64,000 nt of DNA from Paludibacteraceae bacterium (GTDB lineage: Bacteria > Bacteroidota > Bacteroidia > Bacteroidales > Paludibacteraceae), in assembly GCA_024405855.1 (NCBI GenBank), contig JAKSNZ010000006.1, positions 1 to 64,000 of the forward strand. The letters run 5' to 3'. Position 1 is the stretch's first letter; each line of letters starts with the position of its first letter. Shown here one piece after another: positions 1-7,027 of this stretch. The notes under the pieces were generated by a model. It saw nothing but the letters and a program-made list of their open reading frames with translations. It was not told the origin of the DNA and searched no databases. The translations under genes and the position numbers were made by a program.

Positions 1-7
1 ATGTCCA

Positions 8-496
8 TTAGATGATTTTTGAACATAATTTATCACGAAAAATGTCTATTAGACCAATAATTTTATTAGGGTTGTTATTCCGTTTGTATGGATTTCCTTC
101 AATAATCTGCACCATTTCAGAAGGGGAAACAATGATTGGTTTTGAAGGGAAATGTTTTTTGTTCCCGGTAACTAAATATGTGCCATCCTTTGAGATTGCC
201 ACTTCATAGAACACAATGTCTTTTTTATCGGTAAAAGGTTCTTGGGTTTTTACCCGTTCAGAATTCAATCCACAATCGGCAATCGTGCTTACTACTTTCT
301 CTACAATTGTAATTGGAATTTGAAATTTTGGTCTGCATAGAACATCTATATACTCATTCAGAATTTCTGTATTATATACAGGTGTTATAATTCCTTGTTC
401 TATTAAATCAAAAATTTTGACAACAGGAGAGTCTTGATGTTTTGATATAAAGGCAGACACTAACACATTAGTATCAATAACTGCATAATAAACCAT
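8..496 (-). CDS. PIN-domain toxin of a type II toxin-antitoxin pair
   Basis: 162 residues. The N-terminus begins with a hydrophobic strand followed by the acidic PIN residue in VIDTNVLVSAF, and the C-terminal half holds the VTGNKKHFP segment typical of the putative PIN toxin family TIGR00305/COG1569. Such proteins are metal-dependent ribonucleases. The start codon overlaps the antitoxin stop codon by one base (TAATG arrangement). A purine-rich AGGGAGGGG lies just upstream inside the antitoxin gene, which is unusual here because most genes in this window lack a Shine-Dalgarno site; it suggests translational coupling. The stop lies 8 bases from the window edge, so what follows downstream is unknown. 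Family assignment is firm; the RNA target is unknown. Confidence 0.85.
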   Translation of the reverse strand: MVYYAVIDTNVLVSAFISKHQDSPVVKIFDLIEQGIITPVYNTEILNEYIDVLCRPKFQIPITIVEKVVSTIADCGLNSERVKTQEPFTDKKDIVFYEVAISKDGTYLVTGNKKHFPSKPIIVSPSEMVQIIEGNPYKRNNNPNKIIGLIDIFRDKLCSKII

Positions 497-771
497 TATT
501 TCCCCTCCCTGTAAAGTTTTATTTCCTCATTGATTTCATCTAATGTTAAATCGGGTAGTTCGCCAGCCATTGCCTTACGTCTGATTTCTCTAAATGCGTC
601 CCATCCACTATTGCCCGATTCTATCTCGAATGGGATTTTGCGTTTTTTTACTACAGTACGAGCAAAGATATTAAATGCTGTAGCGGAACTCATTCCAAAG
701 TCATTACATAGTGAATCAAATTTTTGTTTGATATCACTATCCAATCTTACTGTAAATGCTGTTTGTGACAT
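496..771 (-). CDS. RelB/DinJ family antitoxin
   Basis: 91 residues. The N-terminal MSQTAFTVRLDSDIKQKFD is a ribbon-helix-helix DNA-binding arm as in DinJ/RelB, followed by the family signature FGMSSATAFNIFARTVV. The protein should neutralise the PIN toxin encoded immediately downstream and repress its own promoter. A Bacteroidota -7 box (TATCTTTG on the minus strand) lies at 799-806, placing the transcript start about 20 bases before the ATG. RelB/DinJ antitoxins more often partner RelE/YafQ toxins, so the PIN partner is a mixed pairing, though one that is known. Confidence 0.88.
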   Translation of the reverse strand: MSQTAFTVRLDSDIKQKFDSLCNDFGMSSATAFNIFARTVVKKRKIPFEIESGNSGWDAFREIRRKAMAGELPDLTLDEINEEIKLYREGK

Positions 772-798
772 ATTTTTCTTTGATTATTAATTTTGCTA

Positions 799-806
799 CA
801 AAGATA
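799..806 (-). promoter_or_regulatory. -7 promoter element for the RelB/PIN operon
   Basis: The minus strand reads TATCTTTG, a match to the Bacteroidota TAnnTTTG box. The -33 box is weak (GTTG 17 bases upstream). An inverted repeat, AAAAGTTG at 843-850 and CAACTTTT at 857-864, lies further upstream and could be an operator or an old terminator. Confidence 0.55.
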
Positions 807-936
807 ATAAAATTATATCACATCAACACCATAATGATACCAAAAAGTTGCTTTTCCAACTTTTAGTCTTCAATTTGAGATTTGTTGCCAAATCTTAATT
901 GGACTCATTCCCGTCATCTTTTATGTGTTGAAAATG

Positions 937-1013
937 TATCTGCTGGTTCTAACGGTGCCTCTGGCACAGAAGTGGGGTTCACGGAGCGAAGCGACTTAAT
1001 CCCCCCTCATCAT
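937..1013 (+). repeat. Dispersed GC-rich repeat, copy A
   Basis: About 77 bases that match copy B at 10734-10811 with roughly ten mismatches. The conserved core is GGTGCCTCTGGCACAGAA followed by TTCACGGAGCGAAGCGAC and a C-rich tail. It fills the gap between the toxin-antitoxin operon and the broken kinase-like gene; no protein-coding signal is seen in this gap. Confidence 0.75.
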
Positions 1014-1064
1014 TTCCTTTGTAAAAAAAGATTATTTTTGCGACAAAATAATAATGGCTCTTGA

Positions 1065-1513
1065 TTAATACTCAACCTCAGTAGTTAAGGTTCGAATACC
1101 ACCCTGTTTTAATTCAGGAGTGTTAATTCTTATGTCACAATCCACAACAAAAACATTACCATTATTTGAGACAATAACATTTTCGTCATGTAAATCGCTA
1201 AGATATATTTCAGGTGTGGCGTATGTCCAATTTTTAGGATTTTTAAGAGTAAATCCCTTTATTCTCTTTTGATACTGCCGATTGGTGCATCGAGTTTATC
1301 TGTTGCAACATCTGCTCCCGCGAGTAGGGATGCAATGACATTTGTAACACCTCCAATTGAGCAGCCATACTGTTCCTGCGGTGAAAATCGTTTATAAATA
1401 AGTTTCCTTCCGATAAAATGTTCTGCATAAGTGTTTAATGTTAAAAGGTCTGCATCGGTAAAGCCGTTGCGTATGATATTATTAATTGATTCCCAAAAAT
1501 CAGAATTAGACAT
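1065..1513 (-). pseudogene. Remnant of a polyvalent-protein kinase-like gene
   Basis: Read on the minus strand, the first part starts at MSNSDFWESINNII and contains QEQYGCSIGGVTNVIASLLAG, ending at a stop near 1259. Directly after it, in another frame, reading continues with NWTYATPEIYLSDLHDENVI, then FVVDCDIRINTPEL, to a stop at 1065. The second part resembles the catalytic core of a kinase fold (D-x-H-x-x-N, then V-D-x-D). From memory, the two parts resemble the two ends of the kinase-like C-terminal domain of large polyvalent proteins on Bacteroidota mobile elements. The middle (N-lobe and linker) is missing, so this looks like an internal deletion with a frameshift rather than a live gene. 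The family name is an inference; the broken frame is seen directly. Confidence 0.6.
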
Positions 1514-1516
1514 GAT

Positions 1517-1541
1517 TATCTTTGTATTCACTGCAAAGATA
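1517..1541. promoter_or_regulatory. Palindromic pair of -7 boxes
   Basis: TATCTTTG at 1517-1524 and its exact inverse CAAAGATA at 1534-1541 sit 9 bases apart, just upstream of the kinase-like remnant. The minus-strand copy is placed to serve the remnant. The plus-strand copy has no obvious gene to drive. The symmetric layout could also be an operator. Confidence 0.4.
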
Positions 1542-1620
1542 CAAAAAAATAACAACTTATCAAAACTGTATAGAGTATGTGCTTATTAAATATTAAGCAA
1601 CATCTCAAAGATGCCTAAAT

Positions 1621-1661
1621 TCATAGCGAAGCGACGTAATCCTCCCCCCCTCATCCCCTAC
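1621..1661 (+). repeat. Dispersed GC-rich repeat, copy C (short)
   Basis: Contains CATAGCGAAGCGACGTAATCC followed by a run of C. It shares AGCGAAGCGAC with copies A and B and CATAGCGAAGCGACGTAATCC with copy D. It overlaps the last codons and stop of the GNAT gene, so it supplies that protein's C-terminus. Confidence 0.65.
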
Positions 1662-2178
1662 CATACACTTTACTCTTGACCTCACAAATCCACCGCTCCA
1701 ATTCAACAACAGAGGGAGTGCAAGATGCCATAATCCACAGTGGCATAGCATCTCCGGAGCCTTCATATTTCGGCTGGATATAATCTTTTGAAACAACATC
1801 AAACCCGCAACGTTTGTAGAATTCTATGCGGCGATGAGTGAGATTATCTGTATCTGGTTCAACCTCAAGTATAATATTATGACCAAACATATCAGCATAT
1901 ATTTTCATAACCTGCTCCCCTATCCCCCTGCCTCTCATTGATGGCTTGACAGCAAAATGCTCCAGATAAACAAAACCACTAAGTTTCCATGCAATTGAGA
2001 ATCCAGCCGTTACACCATCAGACTCAATTACATAAAACATCATTTCAGGTGTTTGCAACGTAAGCTTCAACCCCTCAACAGAACGGCGTTCATCACGGGG
2101 AAACGCCTCTACATAAAGTTTACACAACTCAACAAAAGTAGTATCAGGATATGAAGAAATAGGTTTAAGTGTAATCAT
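1651..2178 (-). CDS. GNAT family N-acetyltransferase
   Basis: 175 residues from the chosen start MITLKPISSY. The acetyl-CoA binding motif is VKPSMRGRGIG near residues 77-87 (R/Q-x-x-G-x-G/A), followed by the HRRIEFYKRCGF segment typical of the GNAT C-terminal half. The substrate is not predictable. A longer open frame reaches 2367, but a perfect promoter (2198-2228) lies inside that extension, so the shorter start is chosen; it gives a leader of about 13 bases. The 3' end runs into a dispersed repeat. The gene diverges from hsdM and probably travels with the defence genes. Confidence 0.82.
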   Translation of the reverse strand: MITLKPISSYPDTTFVELCKLYVEAFPRDERRSVEGLKLTLQTPEMMFYVIESDGVTAGFSIAWKLSGFVYLEHFAVKPSMRGRGIGEQVMKIYADMFGHNIILEVEPDTDNLTHRRIEFYKRCGFDVVSKDYIQPKYEGSGDAMPLWIMASCTPSVVELERWICEVKSKVYGRG

Positions 2179-2197
2179 ATTGACCGCAATTTTACTA

Positions 2198-2228
2198 CAA
2201 ATATAACTATATTCTCTCAAGCAACAAA
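2198..2228 (-). promoter_or_regulatory. Promoter of the GNAT gene
   Basis: On the minus strand: TTTG, 19 bases, TATATTTG, an exact match to the Bacteroidota housekeeping promoter. It decides the start codon of the acetyltransferase. Confidence 0.75.
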
Positions 2229-2295
2229 TTTTTGCTCTCGCTTGTCCCACGTTTTGAGACAAGTTGATTTTATCTTTGCATATGGACATCTTATG

Positions 2296-2327
2296 TTTGC
2301 AAAAAATAAAAAAAAGAGTTAAATTTG
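2296..2327 (+). promoter_or_regulatory. Promoter of the type I restriction operon
   Basis: TTTG at 2296-2299, a 20-base spacer, then TAAATTTG at 2320-2327. The expected transcript start is about 7 bases later, leaving a leader of about 8 bases before ATG 2341 or 20 bases before ATG 2353. It is back to back with the GNAT promoter. Confidence 0.75.
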
Positions 2328-2340
2328 TACCACAATGTAA

Positions 2341-4677
2341 ATGGCGGTTAATATGGAAATAGCACAATCACAAATAGTGTCATTTATTTGGGGAATTGCA
2401 GATGATTGCCTCAGAGATGTGTTTGTAAGGGGTCAATACAGAGATGTAATACTTCCAATGGTAGTGTTACGTCGCTTTGATGCACTTTTGGAGCCAACAA
2501 AGGAAGCTGTGGAAAACGAGTTAAAGGAACAAAAAGAGATGGGATTTGATGAAACTACTTTAGACGCACAGGCGTTACAAGACATTACCCATCTTGATTT
2601 TTACAACACAAGTAAATGGACATTAAATAGGCTGAAATCACAGGCTACAGACGACAACAATATATTATTATCAAATTTTGAAGAATACCTCAACGGATAT
2701 AGTAAAAACGTTAAAGATGTTTTAAAAAACTTTGATTTTGATAATAAGGCTAAAAAATTAGCCACCAATGACAGACTTCTTGCAATAATAGAGAAAATCA
2801 CTGACCCACATATAAATCTTACAGATAGAGACGTAAAAGATCCAGATGGTATTATTCTACCCGCTATTTCCAATATAGCAATGGGTACTATTTTTGAGGA
2901 ATTGCTAAGGCGTTTTAATGAAGAGAATAATGAAGAGGCGGGAGAGCATTTTACACCAAGGGATGCAATAGAATTGCTGGCACGTTTGGTATTTGAGCCT
3001 GTAAGAGACGAATTGCCACCTATTATTTCAATCTATGACCCTGCAGAAGGTTCTGGAGGAATGCTCACTGAAGGAAGAAAATATTTAATGGATTTAGGTA
3101 TAGATTCTAAAGCCATTCAATTATTTGGAACGGAAATAAACCCTGAAACCTACGCAATATGCAAATCAGACCTTATAATAAAGGGAGTCAATCCAGAAGG
3201 TATGCACCTTGGCAATACCATTACAGAAAATCATTTTTCAGATAAGTCATTTGGCTATATGTTAACCAACCCACCCTACGGCAAATCATGGAAATCTGAT
3301 AAAGAAAAAATATATCACGACAAAAGTCTGCTAGACCAAAGATTTGAATTACAACTACAAAATTTTCAAGGAAATTATGAAGTTCTTGATTGCACTCCTC
3401 GCACATCAGATGGGCAGTTGCTATTTATATTAGAAGAAATAGATAAGATGAAGCCTCTTGAGTATCAACCACAAGGTAGCAGGGCGGCTTCCATTCATAA
3501 CGGTTCTTCTTTGTTTACCGGCGATGCAGGTAGCGGAGAATCAAATATAAGGCGTTACTTGTTGGAAAATGATTTTGTAGATGCAATTATTCAATTACCG
3601 AATAATATATTCTATAATACAGGTATTACTACTTATATTTGGTTAATGACAAATAAAAAAGAGACAAATCGTAAGGGCAAAATACAACTTATAGATGCAA
3701 GTGGTGCGTATGAGAAATTACGTAAAAACCAAGGGTCACGTAACTGCACTATTCCAAAACATTATGCAGATTTAATTTTAGATATATATAACAGATTTAC
3801 AGAATGTGATGCGACAGATGAGATTCCGGTATCTTCAAAGATATTTGATTGTGATGATTTTAGGTATTATGCCGTAACCATAGAAAGACCTCTAAGATTA
3901 AGATGTCAATTTACTGCCCTAAAAATAGATAATCTACTATATGACAGTAATGATTTGGAACTATCAAAACTCCTTTATGACATATACGCAGAGCAACTAT
4001 TTACAGGAGTTGGAGAAGCAATAGAATTTAAGGAGTATTTACAAGAGCAGGAAATAACGCTTACTGATAAAAAATTCAATCAACTTACCTCCGCTGCCAA
4101 ATGGAAAGAGCGTAAAGAATTTCAAGATGCGGCATTCCAAATAATGCAAGCAATGGGAACTGATGTATTTACAGACTATAACAATTTTATTTTTAAAATT
4201 GAGAAAACGGTAAAAGAGCAGAAACTTAAATTATCCGCCACCCAAATAAAAACATTGGCAAGAGCAATGTCCGTAACAGACCCAGATGCAAAACCTGTCA
4301 TAAAAAAGAGGTTGAAATTCACTTCCTCAGAATGTGAGCGTTTAACAAATACATACGGAGTAAATGAGTCTCTATTTGCTGATTATGGCATAATAACGGA
4401 TGATAATGAGTATGTAATATACGAGCCTGACACAGAACTGAGAGATACAGAAAAAATACCTGTAAAAGAAAATATATACGAATATTTTCAGAGAGAAGTA
4501 CACCCATATGTTGATGATGCATGGATTGCGATAGAAGGCACAAAGATTGGTTGCGAGATTTCATTTAACAAATATTTCTACAAACCGGTTCCTCTGCGTT
4601 CACTTGAAGAGAATGAGGCGGATATCCTTGCTCTTGATGCAGAAAGCCAAGGCTTTATAAAATCATTATTTGAATAA
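2341..4677 (+). CDS. hsdM: Type I restriction-modification DNA methyltransferase subunit
   Basis: 778 residues. HsdM adds a methyl group from S-adenosylmethionine to adenine in the DNA sequence chosen by HsdS. The helical N-terminal domain (HsdM_N) covers about residues 5-165. The methyltransferase core follows, with EHFTPRD at about 202, motif I DPAEGSGG at about 233-240, and the catalytic motif IV NPPY at about 310-313. The chain is about 250 residues longer than E. coli HsdM; the extra C-terminal region has no motif I recognise. An in-frame ATG at 2353 is an equally good start. The stop is 3 bases before rhuM, so the genes are one operon. Confidence 0.95.
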   Translation: MAVNMEIAQSQIVSFIWGIADDCLRDVFVRGQYRDVILPMVVLRRFDALLEPTKEAVENELKEQKEMGFDETTLDAQALQDITHLDFYNTSKWTLNRLKSQATDDNNILLSNFEEYLNGYSKNVKDVLKNFDFDNKAKKLATNDRLLAIIEKITDPHINLTDRDVKDPDGIILPAISNIAMGTIFEELLRRFNEENNEEAGEHFTPRDAIELLARLVFEPVRDELPPIISIYDPAEGSGGMLTEGRKYLMDLGIDSKAIQLFGTEINPETYAICKSDLIIKGVNPEGMHLGNTITENHFSDKSFGYMLTNPPYGKSWKSDKEKIYHDKSLLDQRFELQLQNFQGNYEVLDCTPRTSDGQLLFILEEIDKMKPLEYQPQGSRAASIHNGSSLFTGDAGSGESNIRRYLLENDFVDAIIQLPNNIFYNTGITTYIWLMTNKKETNRKGKIQLIDASGAYEKLRKNQGSRNCTIPKHYADLILDIYNRFTECDATDEIPVSSKIFDCDDFRYYAVTIERPLRLRCQFTALKIDNLLYDSNDLELSKLLYDIYAEQLFTGVGEAIEFKEYLQEQEITLTDKKFNQLTSAAKWKERKEFQDAAFQIMQAMGTDVFTDYNNFIFKIEKTVKEQKLKLSATQIKTLARAMSVTDPDAKPVIKKRLKFTSSECERLTNTYGVNESLFADYGIITDDNEYVIYEPDTELRDTEKIPVKENIYEYFQREVHPYVDDAWIAIEGTKIGCEISFNKYFYKPVPLRSLEENEADILALDAESQGFIKSLFE

Positions 4678-4680
4678 ATT

Positions 4681-5742
4681 ATGAATAAGACAAAGAACAT
4701 AGATATACGAAACAGCACTGCAGAATTCCTTATGTTTGTGGCTGACGGGAAAGAGGACGGTATTCAGGTTGCATACAAAGATGAGAGCGTTTGGTGTACA
4801 CAAAAGGCTATGGCTCAGTTGTTTGAAGTAGATAGGTCTGTAATAACAAAACACCTTAAAAATATATTCAGCAGTTCAGAACTGCAACAAGAACAAGTAT
4901 GTGCAAATTTTGCACATACTGCATTGGATGGTAAAACTTATAACACTCTGTTTTATAACCTTGATGCAATAATATCTGTAGGTTATAGGGTTAATTCCGT
5001 TAGAGCCACTCAATTCCGTCAATGGTGCACTATAGTTCTAAGGCAATTTGCCATACGTGGCTATGTCATTGATAAGAAAAGAATGGAGAACGGCACATTC
5101 ATTAGTGAAGACTATTTTGAGCACCTTCTTTCAGAAATAAGGGAGATAAGACTTAGTGAACGACGTTTTTATCAAAAACTCACAGATATTTTTGCCACCG
5201 CTATAGACTATAATAAAGACGCTCCCATAACACGTCTGTTTTTTCAGAAAATGCAGAACAAGATGCATTATGCCGTACATAGACATACGGCAGCCGAACT
5301 TATAATAGACAGAGCAAATGCAGATAAGGAAAACATGGGACTTACCACTTGGGAGAATGCACCCGATGGAAAAATAGTAAAGTCAGACGTGGCGATAGCT
5401 AAAAATTATTTAAAGGAAATTGAACTTGAGGATATGGGAAGGCTTGTCAGTGGCACACTTGACCTTGCAGAACGTATGGCTAAAAAGCACATTCCTATGA
5501 CAATGGAAGATTGGAACAAACGCATTGATTCCATATTGACAGCCGGAGGCAGTGATGTACTTAAAAATGCAGGAACAGTTACGGCAGAACAGGCAAAGGA
5601 GTTTGCGGAAACAGAATTTGAAAAGTTCCGTATAATTCAAGACAGGCTATTTATGAGTGATTTTGACAAATTTAATAACGCAAACTCACTTCCGGAACTA
5701 CCACTTAATTTAGAAGATGAAAACACACATAACAAGATATAG
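4681..5742 (+). CDS. RhuM family protein inside the restriction operon
   Basis: 353 residues, full length for the virulence RhuM family (PF13310). The N-terminal region WCTQKAMAQLFEVDRSVITKHL (about 38-60) looks like a helix-turn-helix, followed by YNLDAIISVGYRVNS and FRQWCTIVLRQF, the family's core segments. A Fic/DOC-like C-terminal half is possible but I see no clear HPFxxGNGR motif. Molecular function is unknown; relatives are often found inside type I restriction operons and pathogenicity islands. It starts 3 bases after hsdM and overlaps hsdS by 26 bases, so it is co-expressed with the methylase and may regulate or add to the system. Confidence 0.9.
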   Translation: MNKTKNIDIRNSTAEFLMFVADGKEDGIQVAYKDESVWCTQKAMAQLFEVDRSVITKHLKNIFSSSELQQEQVCANFAHTALDGKTYNTLFYNLDAIISVGYRVNSVRATQFRQWCTIVLRQFAIRGYVIDKKRMENGTFISEDYFEHLLSEIREIRLSERRFYQKLTDIFATAIDYNKDAPITRLFFQKMQNKMHYAVHRHTAAELIIDRANADKENMGLTTWENAPDGKIVKSDVAIAKNYLKEIELEDMGRLVSGTLDLAERMAKKHIPMTMEDWNKRIDSILTAGGSDVLKNAGTVTAEQAKEFAETEFEKFRIIQDRLFMSDFDKFNNANSLPELPLNLEDENTHNKI

Positions 5743-7027
5743 TTCATATAAAGACAGTGGCATACAGTGGCTTGGAGAGATACCAAGTCATTGGAGACTT
5801 CGTAAGATGAAATACACTTTTTGCGAGCGTAGTCAGAAAGGATTCCCGAACGAACCTTTATTAGCTGCGACTCAGAACTATGGTGTTATTAAGAAAAGCG
5901 ACTACGAAAATCGTACAGTTGAAGCAACAAAAAACCTTGATACTCTAAAACTTGTTGAGAAAGGCGATTTTGTCATTAGCTTACGTTCTTTTCAGGGTGG
6001 AATTGAGTATTCATATTGTAGAGGTATTATCAGCCCTGCATATACAGTACTTAAAGCATATCATCTTACAGAACCATACTTCAAGCATCTTGCAAAATCA
6101 CCTGTTTTCATAAATCTTCTTAAAAGTACAGTTACAGGCATTCGTGAAGGACAAAATATTGATTACAACAAACTAAAAGTTGAGTTCCTACCAATACCAA
6201 CTCCATCAGAGCAGCAAGCCATAGCATCTTATCTTGATTCCGTTACAGCCAAGATAGACAAAGCCATAGCACAACAGCAGAAGATGATTGACCTCTTGAA
6301 CGAACGTAAGCAAATAATAATAAATAACGCCGTAACAAAAGGTCTGAACCCCAATGCCCCAATGAAGGATAGTGGCATACAGTGGTTTGGAGAGATACCA
6401 AGTCATTGGGAGGTTCTTCCCTTAGGTAAATTCTGCAAATTTAACAAAGGACTTCAAATTACAAAAGACAACTTGATTGACGATGGGTTGTCTGTAGTAA
6501 GTTATGGACAAGTACACGCTAAATATAACACACGTACACATTTAAGTTCAGACTTAATCCGTTTTGTTCCTTATTTTTACAAAAATGGAAATTGTAATTC
6601 AAAAGTTGAAATCGGTGATTTTATTGTAGCAGACACTTCTGAAGATATTGAAGGTTGTGGTAATATGGCTTTTAATGATTGTATAAAGGAACTATATGGT
6701 GGCTATCATACCATATTGATAAAAAACATTCATATTCAAAATAAAAAATATCTTGCTTATCTATTCAACAGCACACAATGGAGGTCTCAAGTAAGAGGTT
6801 CAGTTTGTGGAGTAAAGGTTTTCTCTATTAGCAAAGAAATCTTAAAACATACTGTCTTTTTCAAGCCTCCTATTCAAGAGCAAAATGCAATAGTATTATA
6901 TCTTGATTCCGTTACAGCCAAGATAGACAAAGCCATAGCACAGCAACAAAGAATGATAGACTTGCTCAAAGAACGCAAGCAAATAATAATAAACTCAGTA
7001 GTTACAGGTAAAGTTAAGGTGTGCTGA
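5717..7027 (+). CDS. hsdS: Type I restriction specificity subunit
   Basis: 436 residues with the two-fold plan of HsdS. Target recognition domain 1 covers about 1-170, conserved helical spacer 1 about 172-215, target domain 2 about 217-385, and spacer 2 about 390-433. Each half opens with DSGIQWxGEIPSHW and closes with YLDSVTAKIDKAIAQQQ. The two target domains differ, so the recognised site should be bipartite and asymmetric. The N-terminus overlaps rhuM by 26 bases and the C-terminus overlaps hsdR by 7. Near-identical DNA repeats encode the conserved parts (see repeat entries). Confidence 0.95.
   Translation: MKTHITRYSSYKDSGIQWLGEIPSHWRLRKMKYTFCERSQKGFPNEPLLAATQNYGVIKKSDYENRTVEATKNLDTLKLVEKGDFVISLRSFQGGIEYSYCRGIISPAYTVLKAYHLTEPYFKHLAKSPVFINLLKSTVTGIREGQNIDYNKLKVEFLPIPTPSEQQAIASYLDSVTAKIDKAIAQQQKMIDLLNERKQIIINNAVTKGLNPNAPMKDSGIQWFGEIPSHWEVLPLGKFCKFNKGLQITKDNLIDDGLSVVSYGQVHAKYNTRTHLSSDLIRFVPYFYKNGNCNSKVEIGDFIVADTSEDIEGCGNMAFNDCIKELYGGYHTILIKNIHIQNKKYLAYLFNSTQWRSQVRGSVCGVKVFSISKEILKHTVFFKPPIQEQNAIVLYLDSVTAKIDKAIAQQQRMIDLLKERKQIIINSVVTGKVKVC
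5753..5794 (+). repeat. hsdS direct repeat 1, copy 1
   Basis: 42 bases encoding DSGIQWLGEIPSHW. It matches 6368-6409 with two mismatches (5755/6370 and 5771/6386). The copies are 615 bases (205 codons) apart, so recombination between them would remove or swap one target domain in frame. Confidence 0.85.
6230..6273 (+). repeat. hsdS direct repeat 2, copy 1
   Basis: 44 bases encoding YLDSVTAKIDKAIAQ, identical to 6899-6942. Similarity continues at lower level through the following KQIIIN codons in both copies. Confidence 0.85.
6368..6409 (+). repeat. hsdS direct repeat 1, copy 2
   Basis: Second copy of the 42-base repeat at 5753-5794, opening the second half of HsdS. Confidence 0.85.
6899..6942 (+). 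repeat. hsdS direct repeat 2, copy 2
   Basis: Second copy of the 44-base repeat at 6230-6273, encoding the final conserved helix of HsdS. Confidence 0.85.

Noticed and set aside
882..1064. 60-codon plus-strand open frame
   Set aside because: It runs through dispersed repeat copy A and the intergenic gap; no family, promoter or codon pattern supports it.
1243..1428. 61-codon minus-strand frame inside the kinase-like remnant
   Set aside because: It overlaps the remnant in another frame; the frame carrying GCSIGGVTNVIASLLAG is the one that makes sense.
2179..2367. N-terminal extension of the GNAT gene
   Set aside because: A perfect promoter lies inside it and the extension has no GNAT-like sequence.
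5753..6942. hsdS as a phase-variable, invertible system
   Set aside because: Repeats are direct, not inverted, and there is no second hsdS or recombinase gene in the window.
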